The notes under the pieces: model-generated
Seen by the model: only the letters and a program-made list of their open reading frames with translations
What the model was told of the DNA's origin: nothing
The model's database searches: none
Position numbers and translations under genes: made by a program
Shown: positions 25,637 through 34,166 of the stretch, piece by piece
Numbering within the stretch: the stretch's first letter is position 1
Layout: each line of letters opens with the position of its first letter
Assembly: GCF_025148285.1 (NCBI RefSeq)
Contig: NZ_CP102268.1
Location: 2,831,001 to 2,895,000 of the forward strand
DNA length: 64,000 nt
Direction: 5' to 3'
Source of the DNA: Marvinbryantia formatexigens DSM 14469
GTDB taxonomy: Bacteria > Bacillota > Clostridia > Lachnospirales > Lachnospiraceae

Positions 25637-26617
25637 ATGAGATACCGGTATTTTTATTCTGCGCTGGCGTTGGAGGCGATTCTTTGTGTGATATTTGCAT
25701 TGCCGCAGATACAGCTTTCCGGGGTGTTTACATCTATTGCGGCGTTTCCGTTTGAGCAGATTGGTCTGGGGCTGCGTATGCTTTCGCTGTCCGGGACGGC
25801 GGGCAATCTGGCAGCGATTTTGCTTTATCTGCTGCTGGGGCTGCTTCCGTGCGCTGTTTATTATTTCCTGCGGGCGAAAAAGCGTCTGTGCGGTGCGGAC
25901 TGGCTGCTGATTGTTCTGAGCGTGCTGCTGTTTGTCGTAAATTATTATATGATTAATCCGGGGCTTCTGGGTGCGGGTGCGGCGGGCAGCGCAAAATGGA
26001 TACCGGGCGGCACTTTTTATGCGGTGCTGTGCGGCTATCTGGCTCTGCGAATGCTTTGTATGTATGCGTCGGCTGATGCAAAAAAGCTGCAGGAGGCGCT
26101 GAAGCTTCTGCTGTTGTTTATGATGGCGGTTTTTGTCTACGGAGTGTCCGGGCAGGAGCTGGGATGGCTGTTTTCGGCGATACAGAATGTGCAGAGCGGC
26201 AACAGCATATCGGTGGAGGTGACGGCGCTGTATGGACCGGCGCAGGAGCTGATCCCCACGTATGTTTTTCTGGTGTTCCAGTTTCTGATAAGAGCGCTTC
26301 CCTGGTGCATGGACCTGGCGGCGGCATTTCTGGCGCTCCGGATGCTGGATGCGCTGGGAAAGGACCGCTATTCTGAAGAGGCGGTCGGCGCGGTAAAAAA
26401 GCTGGCGGACTTTTGCCGGATGGCGCTCTCTGTTACGATTGGGGCGGAAATTCTGTTTCATGTGCTGCAGTTTCTTCTGCGGGAGCGGCTTTATCAGATG
26501 GATATTTTTATCCGCTTTCCGGTACTTTCAATCGTATTTGTGCTGGCAATGCTGCTGGCGGCGCGTTATCTGCAGGAGGACCAGAGAATGAAGCAGGAAC
26601 ACGATTTATTTATATAA
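25637..26617 (+). CDS. DUF2975-like polytopic membrane protein
   Basis: A 326-residue protein with about eight membrane helices. The C-terminal 120 residues fit DUF2975: two helices, a YSEEAVGAVKKLADFCR cytoplasmic stretch, and a terminal LAARYLQEDQRMKQEHDLFI tail like the family's L-x-(A/E)-G-x-x-L-x-x-E-x-D-L-T-V ending. The N-terminal ~200 residues are extra, so the protein is roughly twice the usual length. The following gene is the small HTH regulator that DUF2975 genes usually accompany. Its role in the membrane is unknown. The ATG follows GGAGGTGAC. Confidence 0.7.
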   Translation: MRYRYFYSALALEAILCVIFALPQIQLSGVFTSIAAFPFEQIGLGLRMLSLSGTAGNLAAILLYLLLGLLPCAVYYFLRAKKRLCGADWLLIVLSVLLFVVNYYMINPGLLGAGAAGSAKWIPGGTFYAVLCGYLALRMLCMYASADAKKLQEALKLLLLFMMAVFVYGVSGQELGWLFSAIQNVQSGNSISVEVTALYGPAQELIPTYVFLVFQFLIRALPWCMDLAAAFLALRMLDALGKDRYSEEAVGAVKKLADFCRMALSVTIGAEILFHVLQFLLRERLYQMDIFIRFPVLSIVFVLAMLLAARYLQEDQRMKQEHDLFI

Positions 26618-26633
26618 CAGGCTGAGGAAAAAT

Positions 26634-26867
26634 ATGGGAATTCGGGTTTGTCTGGAAAATGTATTAAAGGAGCGGGGAATGACGTCGAAGGAGCTTTATG
26701 CGCTGGTTGGAATTACGGAAGCCAATCTTTCGGTGTTGCGCAGCGGAAAAGCAAAGGGCGTCCGTTTCCATACCATCAACCGTATCTGTTATTTTCTGCA
26801 TTGCGATGTGGGAGATATTTTAAAGTTCGACGGGGAGCTTGGGGAGGAGGAAAATCATGAAACGTAA
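26634..26867 (+). CDS. Small Xre-type HTH regulator (HTH_26/YozG-like)
   Basis: A 77-residue DNA-binding protein that is almost only a helix-turn-helix: LENVLKERGMTSKELYALVG, ITEANLSVLRSGKAKGVRF as turn and recognition helix, and TINRICYFLHCDVGDILKF. This is the companion regulator found beside DUF2975 genes. It likely binds the ACGATAATT boxes before the operon. ATG 26634 lies 17 bp after the membrane gene and its end overlaps the lipoprotein start by 11 bases. Confidence 0.9.
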   Translation: MGIRVCLENVLKERGMTSKELYALVGITEANLSVLRSGKAKGVRFHTINRICYFLHCDVGDILKFDGELGEEENHET

Positions 26868-27822
26868 AGAATGTGCGGCGGCTCTGGGAATACTTTCGGC
26901 GATGATTTTGAGCGGCTGTTCTCTGGCGATTCCGGGCGCGGGAGCAGAGGGCGGGGAGGACCGGCTGATTGGCGCTTTTATTACGGAGGATTATCCGGAC
27001 CTTTTTGATATGGAGGCATATCTGCAGGACCATGTCTCACAGTTTAAAAATGCAGGGGAAATCCAGATTGGAAATACCGTCGGCTACGAGCAGAAGCTGT
27101 ATGCGGTAATCGATAAAAAGGGCAGTGAAAATGCGTCTGACTGGGATATTTCCTTTGGAGAGCTGGAGGGCATTTCCTTCTTTGCCGTGAACCATGAGAG
27201 CAGTGAGGGAGCGCAGACGTGGGATTCTGTGTATAGCGCTGGCATTTCGGATGTGAGCACAGATATCAATGTCACAGATGATAGCAGTGAATTAAGCCTG
27301 AAGGGGACGATTTATATCGTGCCGGGACAGGCAGATAAGGATATTGCCTACTATATGAACCCGGTGTTTCAGACTGCGGACGGGCGGATTTATCTGACGG
27401 GTGGCAGCGGCTTTAGTACAAGCGGGGAGTCGGGAGAGGAAAGCGTCTACTTTACGTCTACCCTGGATGGGGAGGTTCGGACTACGGGGAACGGAAAGTG
27501 CAAAACGGAAAAAAGCAGTGTCGCACTCAGCTATGCAACCATGTATCCGCCGGTCAGGATCACACTTTATCAGATGGATGAAGCGCATCAGTGTCTGAAA
27601 AAGCAGGAGTTTGTTCCAGGAACGCTCCCGGAAAGTCTGAAGCTGGAGCCGGGAGCGGCGTATCTTCTGACGGAGACAGAAAAAGAACGGCTGTCCGGCG
27701 AACGCTTTTTTACCAGAGCGGTATACGACAACCGGGAGGACGCGGAGAACATCATGAAGACCTGGTATGAATCCGGAAACGGGATCCTGGCGGGGCAGGA
27801 AACTGTTCTGGAATGGAATTAG
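26857..27822 (+). CDS. Predicted lipoprotein of the DUF2975-like operon
   Basis: A 321-residue exported protein. The N-terminus has a basic MKRKE start, a hydrophobic core and the lipobox LSGC, placing the mature protein on the outer membrane face. ATG 26857 follows GAGGAGGAAA; an in-frame ATG at 26839 would add six residues ahead of the signal peptide and has no better ribosome site. The mature part is acidic, beta-rich and unlike any family I can name. Its place after the HTH gene, with an 11-base overlap, makes it part of the same operon. Confidence 0.75.
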   Translation: MKRKECAAALGILSAMILSGCSLAIPGAGAEGGEDRLIGAFITEDYPDLFDMEAYLQDHVSQFKNAGEIQIGNTVGYEQKLYAVIDKKGSENASDWDISFGELEGISFFAVNHESSEGAQTWDSVYSAGISDVSTDINVTDDSSELSLKGTIYIVPGQADKDIAYYMNPVFQTADGRIYLTGGSGFSTSGESGEESVYFTSTLDGEVRTTGNGKCKTEKSSVALSYATMYPPVRITLYQMDEAHQCLKKQEFVPGTLPESLKLEPGAAYLLTETEKERLSGERFFTRAVYDNREDAENIMKTWYESGNGILAGQETVLEWN

Positions 27823-27883
27823 GGGAGCCTCCGGTGCGAAAAGCTCTGGCTGCGGCGGCGCCGCGCAGGAGAATTTCCGGAAG

Positions 27884-28717
27884 CTATCCGGAGCATCTGC
27901 AAAGTTCCCAGAAGGCGACAGCGCTTGCCGCGGCAACATTCAGAGAATCAACGCCATGCGCCATCGGGATGCGGACGGTATAATCACAGTCTGCGAGCGT
28001 AGCGGCAGAAAGTCCGTCACCCTCCGAGCCGAGTATGACAGCAAGCTTTTCCTCCCCGGCGAGCCGCTGGTCAGAAACCGGGATGGAGCTGTCAGTCAGC
28101 GCCATTGCGGCAGTTCCAAAGCAGAGACTTTTCAGAAAGCGGACATACGACGGGAAATGCTGCGTTTCTTTGGCCGTCAGCCAGGTCCAGGGTATCTGGA
28201 AAACAGTGCCCATACTGACGCGGATGGAGCGGCGGTACAGCGGATTGCTGCAGTCGGGGGTGAGAAGAACGGCATCCATGCCAAGCGCCGCCGCAGAGCG
28301 GAAGATTGCGCCGACATTAGTGGGATTCATCACATTTTCCAGTACGGCGATCCGGCGCGCGCCGCTGCACACCTCCCGGACAGAGGGCAGGGGCGGACGT
28401 CGCATGGCGCAGAGCACACCGCGTGTCAGCGCAAACCCGGTAAGCTTTGTCAGCACATCAAAATCAGCCGTGTAGACCGGCACATCCCCGCAGCGCGCAA
28501 GGACATCGCGCGCCTCACCTTCAATGTGTTTTCGTTCCAGTAAAAGCGATACCGGAATGCAGCCGGCATCCAGCGCGCGTTCCACCACCTTAGGGCTTTC
28601 TGCGATGAAAAGCCCTTTTTCCGGTTCGTGGCGGTTGAGAAGCTGTCCTTCTGTGAGGCGGGCATAGACATCCAGCTCCGGGGCGTTAAAATTAGTGATT
28701 TCAATAATATGCGGCAT
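27884..28717 (-). CDS. TrmH/SpoU-family RNA 2'-O-methyltransferase
   Basis: A 277-residue methyltransferase acting on rRNA or tRNA with S-adenosylmethionine. An N-terminal RNA-binding extension with FIAESPKVVERAL and VLTKLTGFALTRGVLCAM precedes the SPOUT domain with its deep trefoil knot: VLENVMNPTNVGAIFRSAAALG (motif 1), AVILGSEGDGL (motif 2) and VRIPMAHGVDSLNVAAASAVAFWE (motif 3). ATG 28717 has AGGAGGAAA upstream; the longer frame to 28798 lacks one. It converges on the lipoprotein gene with 61 bp between. The modified nucleotide is not determinable from sequence. Confidence 0.9.
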   Translation of the reverse strand: MPHIIEITNFNAPELDVYARLTEGQLLNRHEPEKGLFIAESPKVVERALDAGCIPVSLLLERKHIEGEARDVLARCGDVPVYTADFDVLTKLTGFALTRGVLCAMRRPPLPSVREVCSGARRIAVLENVMNPTNVGAIFRSAAALGMDAVLLTPDCSNPLYRRSIRVSMGTVFQIPWTWLTAKETQHFPSYVRFLKSLCFGTAAMALTDSSIPVSDQRLAGEEKLAVILGSEGDGLSAATLADCDYTVRIPMAHGVDSLNVAAASAVAFWELCRCSG

Positions 28718-28885
28718 GACGAATTTCCTCCTGCTTGAAATGATGGGTTTTATGTGATATCCCGGAATTATTATAGATGCTTCCGGCAGGGGTGTCAAAG
28801 AATTTATCAGTTTCTGATTGCAGTTCCGTATCGGGAGTGGTACAATAACAAAAGTCTGATTTTTGAGGAAACGGAGGGGCGTTTC

Positions 28886-29608
28886 ATGAAACGCGAGAGC
28901 TTTAAAAGAGGTCTGCGGGATGGCGTGCCGATTGCGCTTGGATACTTTGCCGTATCGTTTACGTTTGGTATGATGGCAGTGTCCGGCGGGCTTGGCATCT
29001 GGCAGGCGGTACTGATTTCACTTACGAATCTCACATCGGCAGGACAGTTTGCCGGTCTGGATATCATACTTGCGGCGGGCTCTTACTGGGAAATGGCATT
29101 GACGCAGCTTATTATTAATCTGCGCTATTGTCTGATGTCTTTTTCACTTTCCCAGAAGCTGGAGAGAAATACCGCGCTGCCGCACAGGTGTCTGGTAGCA
29201 TTTGGAATTACGGATGAAATTTTTGGCATCAGCGCCAGCCAGGAGGGAAGGGTAAGCCCCTGGTATAATTACGGAGCAATGTGTGTGGCGATACCGGGCT
29301 GGACCCTTGGAACGCTGGCGGGGGCTATTTCCGGTAATCTGCTCCCGGAATTTGTGGTAAGCGCGCTGAGCGTGGCGATATACGGTATGTTTCTTGCCAT
29401 TATTATTCCGCCCGCCAAGAAAAGCCGCGCAGTGGCGGGTGTTGTGCTTGGTGCAATGGCAGTCAGCAGTCTGTTTGCGGTGGCCCCGGTACTGAAAAAT
29501 ATCTCATCCGGTTTTGTGATTATTATTACGACGCTGCTCGTGGCGGGCATTGCCGCGTACGTCAGCCCGATTAAGGAGGAACAGGAGGAAAGCGCTCATG
29601 AATCATAA
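28886..29608 (+). CDS. azlC: AzlC-family branched-chain amino acid exporter, large subunit
   Basis: The large membrane subunit of the AzlCD exporter, 240 residues with about six or seven helices. Family blocks include FKRGLRDGVPIALGYFAVSFTFG, NLTSAGQFAGLDIILA, LINLRYCLMSFSLSQKL and AFGITDEIFGI. ATG 28886 follows GGAGGGG. The start of azlD lies 11 bases before its stop, the standard overlapping arrangement. The exporter relieves build-up of branched-chain amino acids or toxic analogues. Confidence 0.94.
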   Translation: MKRESFKRGLRDGVPIALGYFAVSFTFGMMAVSGGLGIWQAVLISLTNLTSAGQFAGLDIILAAGSYWEMALTQLIINLRYCLMSFSLSQKLERNTALPHRCLVAFGITDEIFGISASQEGRVSPWYNYGAMCVAIPGWTLGTLAGAISGNLLPEFVVSALSVAIYGMFLAIIIPPAKKSRAVAGVVLGAMAVSSLFAVAPVLKNISSGFVIIITTLLVAGIAAYVSPIKEEQEESAHES

Positions 29609-29915
29609 TATTTATGTGTACATTCTGGTAATGGCGGGTGTGACATATCTTATCCGTATGCTGCCGATGGCACTTGTAAAGAAAGAGATTACCAGTCCGT
29701 ACATAAAATCATTTTTATATTATGTGCCGTATGCATGTCTGGCGGCAATGACCTTTCCGGCGATTCTCTCCGCAACGGAAAGCACTGTTTCCGCAGTCAT
29801 TGGGTTTGTGGTAGCCGTAATTGCCGCCTATAAAGAAAAGAGCCTGCTTACCGTAGCGCTTCTGGCGTGCGGAGCCGTCTTTATCGTCGAGAGGATTCTG
29901 CCGCTCCTGCCATGA
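29598..29915 (+). CDS. azlD: AzlD-family branched-chain amino acid exporter, small subunit
   Basis: A 105-residue protein with four membrane helices, the partner of AzlC. VTYLIRMLPMALVKKEI and SFLYYVPYACLAAMTFPAIL are typical family blocks. ATG 29598 follows AGGAGGAAA inside the end of azlC; a longer frame from 29550 runs out of phase through azlC and is not used. Confidence 0.94.
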   Translation: MNHNIYVYILVMAGVTYLIRMLPMALVKKEITSPYIKSFLYYVPYACLAAMTFPAILSATESTVSAVIGFVVAVIAAYKEKSLLTVALLACGAVFIVERILPLLP

Positions 29916-29919
29916 TGGA

Positions 29920-30026
29920 GCCGCCTTCTGCTTCCGTGTGGAGAAATAATGCGGCGGCTGTATGAGGTTGACCTCGACACTTTTATCACGCCGCCTTCTG
30001 CTTCCGCGCGGAGAAATAATGCGGCG
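29920..30026. repeat. Two 37-bp repeats, 70 bp apart, after azlD
   Basis: 29920-29956 and 29990-30026 match at 35 of 37 bases. Each begins GCCGCC and ends GCGGCG, so each can fold back on itself. They look like small REP-like elements or decayed tandem terminators. No gene is evident in the gap 29916-30258 beyond this and the next promoter. Confidence 0.75.
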
Positions 30027-30160
30027 TCAGAAATTGCCGTGAGCTGGGGCGGCCCCTTCCAGTCTCGTGGACAATATATCGTGTGGATAAATGTTGTGCA
30101 GTTTTGTAAAAAAACGCACAGCATTTTTTTTCATTTTGTTTAATCTTTTTCTGCTATAGG

Positions 30161-30169
30161 TGTTATACT
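30161..30169 (+). promoter_or_regulatory. Extended -10 promoter of the L25/Ctc gene
   Basis: TGTTATACT is an extended -10 element (TG-n-TATACT), 90 bp upstream of the ATG. No good -35 lies at the right distance. Confidence 0.5.
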
Positions 30170-30258
30170 GTGAGTGTAACAAGAAGGAGATACTTAACAG
30201 ACCTGCATTGTGGAATGTAAGCCTGCCAGGCATTCAGTGATTATGGAGGAAAAGATAA

Positions 30259-30846
30259 ATGAATACTTTAAAAGCTGAAAAAAGAAGTTTGGACACAAAG
30301 GCAAAGAAACTCAGACGGGAAGGATATGTTACCGGAAATGTATTTGGAAAAGAACTGAAAGAATCCATACCGGTACAGATTACGAAAAAGGATGCAGAAC
30401 GTCTCTTAAAAACATGTAACAAGGGCAGCCAGATTATGCTGGATGTAGAAGGCAGAAAGCTGGATGTGCTGATTAAAGAAATTGACTACAATTCAATGAA
30501 ACGCCAGATTGATGAGATTGATTTCCAGGCGCTGGTAAGCGGTGAGGAAGTACATTCGGTAGCCGAGGTCGTGCTGCTGAATCATGAAAAAGTAGTAAAT
30601 GGTCTGATTCAGTTAAAGCTTCATGAGATTGCGTACAAGGCAGTTCCGGAGGCGCTGGTGGATAAAGTGGAAATCAATATGGAAAATATGAAAATCGGAG
30701 ACACGGTTCTTGTAAAGGATCTGGATATTGCCTCCAATGAGAAGATTCATCTGATGACAGACCCGGAAGCAGTGGTAGTAACAGTAACCGAGATTCACAA
30801 TAAGGCGGTTCCGGAAGAAGAGACTGCAGCAGAGGAAGAAAAATAA
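30259..30846 (+). CDS. Ribosomal protein L25 / general stress protein Ctc
   Basis: A 195-residue two-domain L25 (TL5/CTC type), which binds 5S rRNA in the large subunit. The N-terminal L25 domain starts MNTLKAEKRSLDTKAKKLRREGYVTGNVFG and includes IKEIDYNSMKRQIDEIDFQAL; the C-terminal beta domain has LKLHEIAYKAVPEALVDKVEINM and an acidic tail rich in Glu. ATG 30259 follows TGGAGGAAA. A clean terminator follows, so it is monocistronic. Confidence 0.9.
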   Translation: MNTLKAEKRSLDTKAKKLRREGYVTGNVFGKELKESIPVQITKKDAERLLKTCNKGSQIMLDVEGRKLDVLIKEIDYNSMKRQIDEIDFQALVSGEEVHSVAEVVLLNHEKVVNGLIQLKLHEIAYKAVPEALVDKVEINMENMKIGDTVLVKDLDIASNEKIHLMTDPEAVVVTVTEIHNKAVPEEETAAEEEK

Positions 30847-30910
30847 AAGAGAAGAAACAAAAAAGAAACATAAAGAAAAAACCGTAAAGAACAAAAAGAG
30901 AATCAGAAAG

Positions 30911-30939
30911 AGCAGGGTCCAGGATGACCCTGCTTTTTT
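30911..30939 (+). terminator. Terminator of the L25/Ctc gene
   Basis: AGCAGGGTC pairs with GACCCTGCT across a five- to six-base loop and runs into TTTTTT. Confidence 0.9.
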
Positions 30940-31254
30940 GGGTATTTTTTTGCATACCTTCGGGAACCGGTACTTGATTTTCCCGGTGCTGTACGGTATA
31001 TTGAAAATGGACAGCGCGGGTATTGCGGCAGTGCTCCAACGAAAAACGTGATTTTAACCAGTACCTCACCTATATACACAACCAGGTCAGAGAGCTGCAG
31101 TCGCAGGTGATTATCAGCAATCGCCTGGATGTAACATGGAAGTGAGATGGAAGTAATATTGAAGTAATATTGGAATACTGCCGGTGCTGCATGGTCTGCA
31201 AATGGAATTTAACATGATATAATATGTGATATGATACATGCTGGGAGGATACAG
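30940..31254. other. Intergenic region with possible gene remnant
   Basis: A stop-bounded plus-strand frame at about 31005-31145 reads EKRDFNQYLTYIHNQVRELQ and ends in a stop, with no start codon or ribosome site. It looks like the tail of a lost protein. Short ATGGAAGTAAT/TTGAAGTAAT repeats follow at about 31136-31170. No complete gene is seen. Confidence 0.35.
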
Positions 31255-32826
31255 ATGATAACAGTAAAAGAATACAGAGGACATATCCGTAACTGGGAGG
31301 CGCTCTGCAAAGAGCTGGGTGTTGACATGGCGTTATCCAGAGAGGCGCGTGAGACAGAAATTCTCATAAAAGCTTATGAGACATGGGGCTGTCGGATGGC
31401 GGATCACATGCATGGGATGTTCGCTTTTGCCCTGTGGGATGAGGAGGCGCAGAAGCTGTTCTGCCTGCGGGATCAGTTTGGAACGAAACCGTTTTATTAT
31501 TATGTGACGTCGGACGGCAGGCTGCTTTATGGTACGACTATCCGTCAGATTATGGAGCAGCCGGGCTTTGTGAAGGAATTAAATGAGGATATGCTGCAGA
31601 TATATCTCAGCCTCACCTATGTCGCGGGAGAAGACACCTTTTTTAAAGGCGTGAAAAAGCTGATGCCGGGGCGCTATCTTATCTGGCAGGATGGAAAGCT
31701 GGAAATCGCCCGTTACTGGACGCCAAAGTTTGAACCGGATGAGAGCAAATCCCTGGAGGACTGGGCGGAGGAAATACATGAAACGATAAAGGAAATCATG
31801 CCGGAGGTAAAATCAGCGGAGGAAACAGCGGAATCCTTTTTGTCCGGCGGCGTAGATTCTTCCTATGTGCTGGCGATGTCGGATGTGCAGATGACGGATT
31901 CCTGCGGCTATGATGAGGCGCGCTTTGATGAATCTCCTCTGGCGCTGCGCACGGCGCAGATTCTCGGAAGGGCAAACAGCCGCTGCCGGATTACTCCGGA
32001 GGAATATTTTGCAATCGTACCATATGTGATGTATCATATGGAGCAGCCGCTGGGGGACGCGTCTGCGATAGCTTTCGCGATCGCCTGCCGGGAGACCGCA
32101 AAGCACACGAAGCTCTGTTATTCCGGAGAAGGCGCTGATGAATTTTTCGGCGGCTACAATATGTATCGTAATGCGGAGCGCTACGGCGATAATCTGAAGA
32201 ATTTTTATGTCGGAAACACTAATATCATGAAGGAAGATGAAAAGAAGAAAATTCTGAAGCGTTACCGCGGGGATGTGCTGCCGATTAATCTGGTAAAAGA
32301 GATATATGAGGAGACGGAAGGGCTGGATGCACTTACAAAAATGTCGGATGTGGATATTCAGATATGGCTGGAGGGCGATATTTATCTGAATGTGGATAAG
32401 ATGAGTACGGCGGCAGGGCTGGAAATCCGTATGCCGCTTACAGACCGGAGAATATTTGACATCGCGTCCCGGATGCCGTCCAGGTTTAAAGTAAACGACG
32501 AACAGAACAAGGTGGCTTTCCGCACAGCGGCAGCGAAGGTGTTGCCGGAGGAAATTGCATTCCGCAAAAAGCTGGGCTTTATTGTGCCGATCCGCATCTG
32601 GATGGCGGATGAGCGCTATAATCAGGACGTGCATGCGAAATTTAACAGTGATGCGGCGGCGGAGTTTTTCAATGTGGAAGAAATCAATGAGATACTTGCG
32701 GATTACATTGGCGGTAATTCGGATAACTGGCGCAAGGTATGGACCATTTACACATTTCTTGTGTGGTATGAAGAATACTTTGGCGCTCATGCGGATTCCG
32801 GCAGGAACGGAGCACATACTGTATGA
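31255..32826 (+). CDS. Asparagine-synthase-like protein lacking the glutaminase N-terminus
   Basis: A 523-residue AsnB-like amidotransferase. The synthetase domain is intact: PPi loop FLSGGVDSSYV (195-205), CYSGEGADEFFGGY, and GLEIRMPLTDRR. The N-terminal part starts midway in the class-II glutaminase fold (RETEILIKAYETWG, HGMFAFALWD, GTKPFYYY), so the catalytic Cys2 of the usual MCGI start and about 60 residues are missing. ATG 31255 has GGGAGGA at ideal spacing, and no cysteine-starting remnant is seen upstream. It might use free ammonia or receive it from a partner, or belong to a divergent subfamily. The HAD gene overlaps its end by four bases. Confidence 0.85.
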   Translation: MITVKEYRGHIRNWEALCKELGVDMALSREARETEILIKAYETWGCRMADHMHGMFAFALWDEEAQKLFCLRDQFGTKPFYYYVTSDGRLLYGTTIRQIMEQPGFVKELNEDMLQIYLSLTYVAGEDTFFKGVKKLMPGRYLIWQDGKLEIARYWTPKFEPDESKSLEDWAEEIHETIKEIMPEVKSAEETAESFLSGGVDSSYVLAMSDVQMTDSCGYDEARFDESPLALRTAQILGRANSRCRITPEEYFAIVPYVMYHMEQPLGDASAIAFAIACRETAKHTKLCYSGEGADEFFGGYNMYRNAERYGDNLKNFYVGNTNIMKEDEKKKILKRYRGDVLPINLVKEIYEETEGLDALTKMSDVDIQIWLEGDIYLNVDKMSTAAGLEIRMPLTDRRIFDIASRMPSRFKVNDEQNKVAFRTAAAKVLPEEIAFRKKLGFIVPIRIWMADERYNQDVHAKFNSDAAAEFFNVEEINEILADYIGGNSDNWRKVWTIYTFLVWYEEYFGAHADSGRNGAHTV

Positions 32827-33644
32827 GTTGCGTTTTGAAAAGGAAGCTGCTTGCGATTGATATGGATGGAACCTGTTTAAATTCCAGAAGCAAAATCAGC
32901 GATGAAAATCTTAAGTGGCTGCGCAGGGCAGGAGCGCAGGGGATAGAGATAGTTCCCGCGACCGGACGCGCGCTTACCTGCCTGCCGTATCAGTTGAAGA
33001 AGGAAAATCTGTTCCGGTATGTGATTACCTCAAATGGAGCGTCAGTGACGGATATCAGCACAGGCAGAGATATTTTCCGTGCACTGATTCCGCAGAAAAC
33101 GGCTGTGGAGCTGATGCGGGAGTGCGGCGGAAAAGGTGTGGGAATGACGGTTCACATCGACCATGAGTACCTGGTGCAGGGAAAGCTTCTGGCGGCGCTT
33201 GGGCGGCTTCAGTATGGAAAAGATGCAGCCAGCGCAAAAGCGCTCCGGGATATTGTTGCTTATGCAGCCGGAATGCAGTCGGATGTGGAAGAACTTCAGT
33301 TTTTCTTTTTCAGTCAGAGTGCCCGCAGGCGCACGGAACAGGCGCTGAGGCATTATCCGGAGCTGGCTGCGGCGTATGCCGGAAATTATGTGGAAATCTA
33401 TTCCCGAAACGCCACAAAAGGGACGGCGCTTGCCGCCGTGGAAAAGCATCTTGATATCGGACAGGAGGAAACGGCGTGCATCGGGGACGGCGAAAATGAT
33501 TTTTCCATGTTCCGGGAGGCGGGGATGTGCTTTGCCGTGCAGAATGCGGTTGCGGGGCTGAAAAGCGCAGCGGACAGGGTAGTCGCCTCCAATGATGAAA
33601 ACGGTGTGGCGGAAGCAATCCGGTATTTATTAGCTGTACAATAA
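32823..33644 (+). CDS. Cof-type HAD hydrolase
   Basis: A 273-residue HAD phosphatase of the Cof/YidA type, which dephosphorylates sugar phosphates or nucleotides. The nucleophile motif is AIDMDGTCLN with Asp13 and Asp15; motif II Ser/Thr is in TSNGA; the lysine of motif III is in NATKGTAL; motif IV is CIGDGENDFSMFREAG. The C2-type cap lies between. Its ATG overlaps the asparagine-synthase-like stop (ATGA), so the two are coupled. A weak dyad GAAAACGAC/GTCGTTTTC at 33686-33724 follows. Confidence 0.93.
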   Translation: MSCVLKRKLLAIDMDGTCLNSRSKISDENLKWLRRAGAQGIEIVPATGRALTCLPYQLKKENLFRYVITSNGASVTDISTGRDIFRALIPQKTAVELMRECGGKGVGMTVHIDHEYLVQGKLLAALGRLQYGKDAASAKALRDIVAYAAGMQSDVEELQFFFFSQSARRRTEQALRHYPELAAAYAGNYVEIYSRNATKGTALAAVEKHLDIGQEETACIGDGENDFSMFREAGMCFAVQNAVAGLKSAADRVVASNDENGVAEAIRYLLAVQ

Positions 33645-33815
33645 GTGGCGCAGGAGGCGGTCTGAAGCGTAAGAACGCTGTTCCGGAAAACGACTTGCGG
33701 ATGATAAGTCCGGCGGTCGTTTTCTGCATTTTGAGAAGAGGCGGCATATATGGCGCAGCAGGAGCGGACGGAAAAGAAAAATGGCTGTCTGGCGCAGCCT
33801 GGAAAGGAGAAAGAT

Positions 33816-34154
33816 ATGAAAAAAATTGCAATGCTGAATTGTCTGAAGGCAAATGAAATCTGTACCGGGGCATCCTGCTTCAGGGCATTTTTAAGAAAAG
33901 AGAAGAGCTTTGAGAGGTACCGGAATGAGGAAACAGAGCTGGCGGCGTTTTTCCGGTGCAATGGCTGCGGAAGGGATCCGCTTACGGATGCCGGTATACA
34001 GGAAAAGCTCCAGCGTCTGCAGGAGGAACATATAGAGGTGGTTCATGTGGGGGTCTGTACAAAGGACCGTGCAGGAAAACGCTGTGAGACGATACAAAAG
34101 ATTGTGGAACAGCTGGAGAGCCGGGGGATTTCGGTTGTGGACGGAACACATTAA
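33816..34154 (+). CDS. CGGC-domain protein
   Basis: A 112-residue protein with KIAMLNC, TGASCFRAFL, FFRCNGCGRDP and VVHVGVCT, the cysteine pattern of CGGC (metal-binding) proteins of unknown function. ATG 33816 follows GGAAAGGAG; a longer frame from 33750 lacks one. The family is thought to bind a metal through the clustered cysteines. The next gene starts 12 bp downstream. Confidence 0.85.
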   Translation: MKKIAMLNCLKANEICTGASCFRAFLRKEKSFERYRNEETELAAFFRCNGCGRDPLTDAGIQEKLQRLQEEHIEVVHVGVCTKDRAGKRCETIQKIVEQLESRGISVVDGTH

Positions 34155-34166
34155 GGGGGAAGCACG

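Noticed and set aside
31813-32817. 334-codon minus-strand frame across the asparagine-synthase-like gene
   Set aside because: Antisense to a recognised enzyme; no start context.
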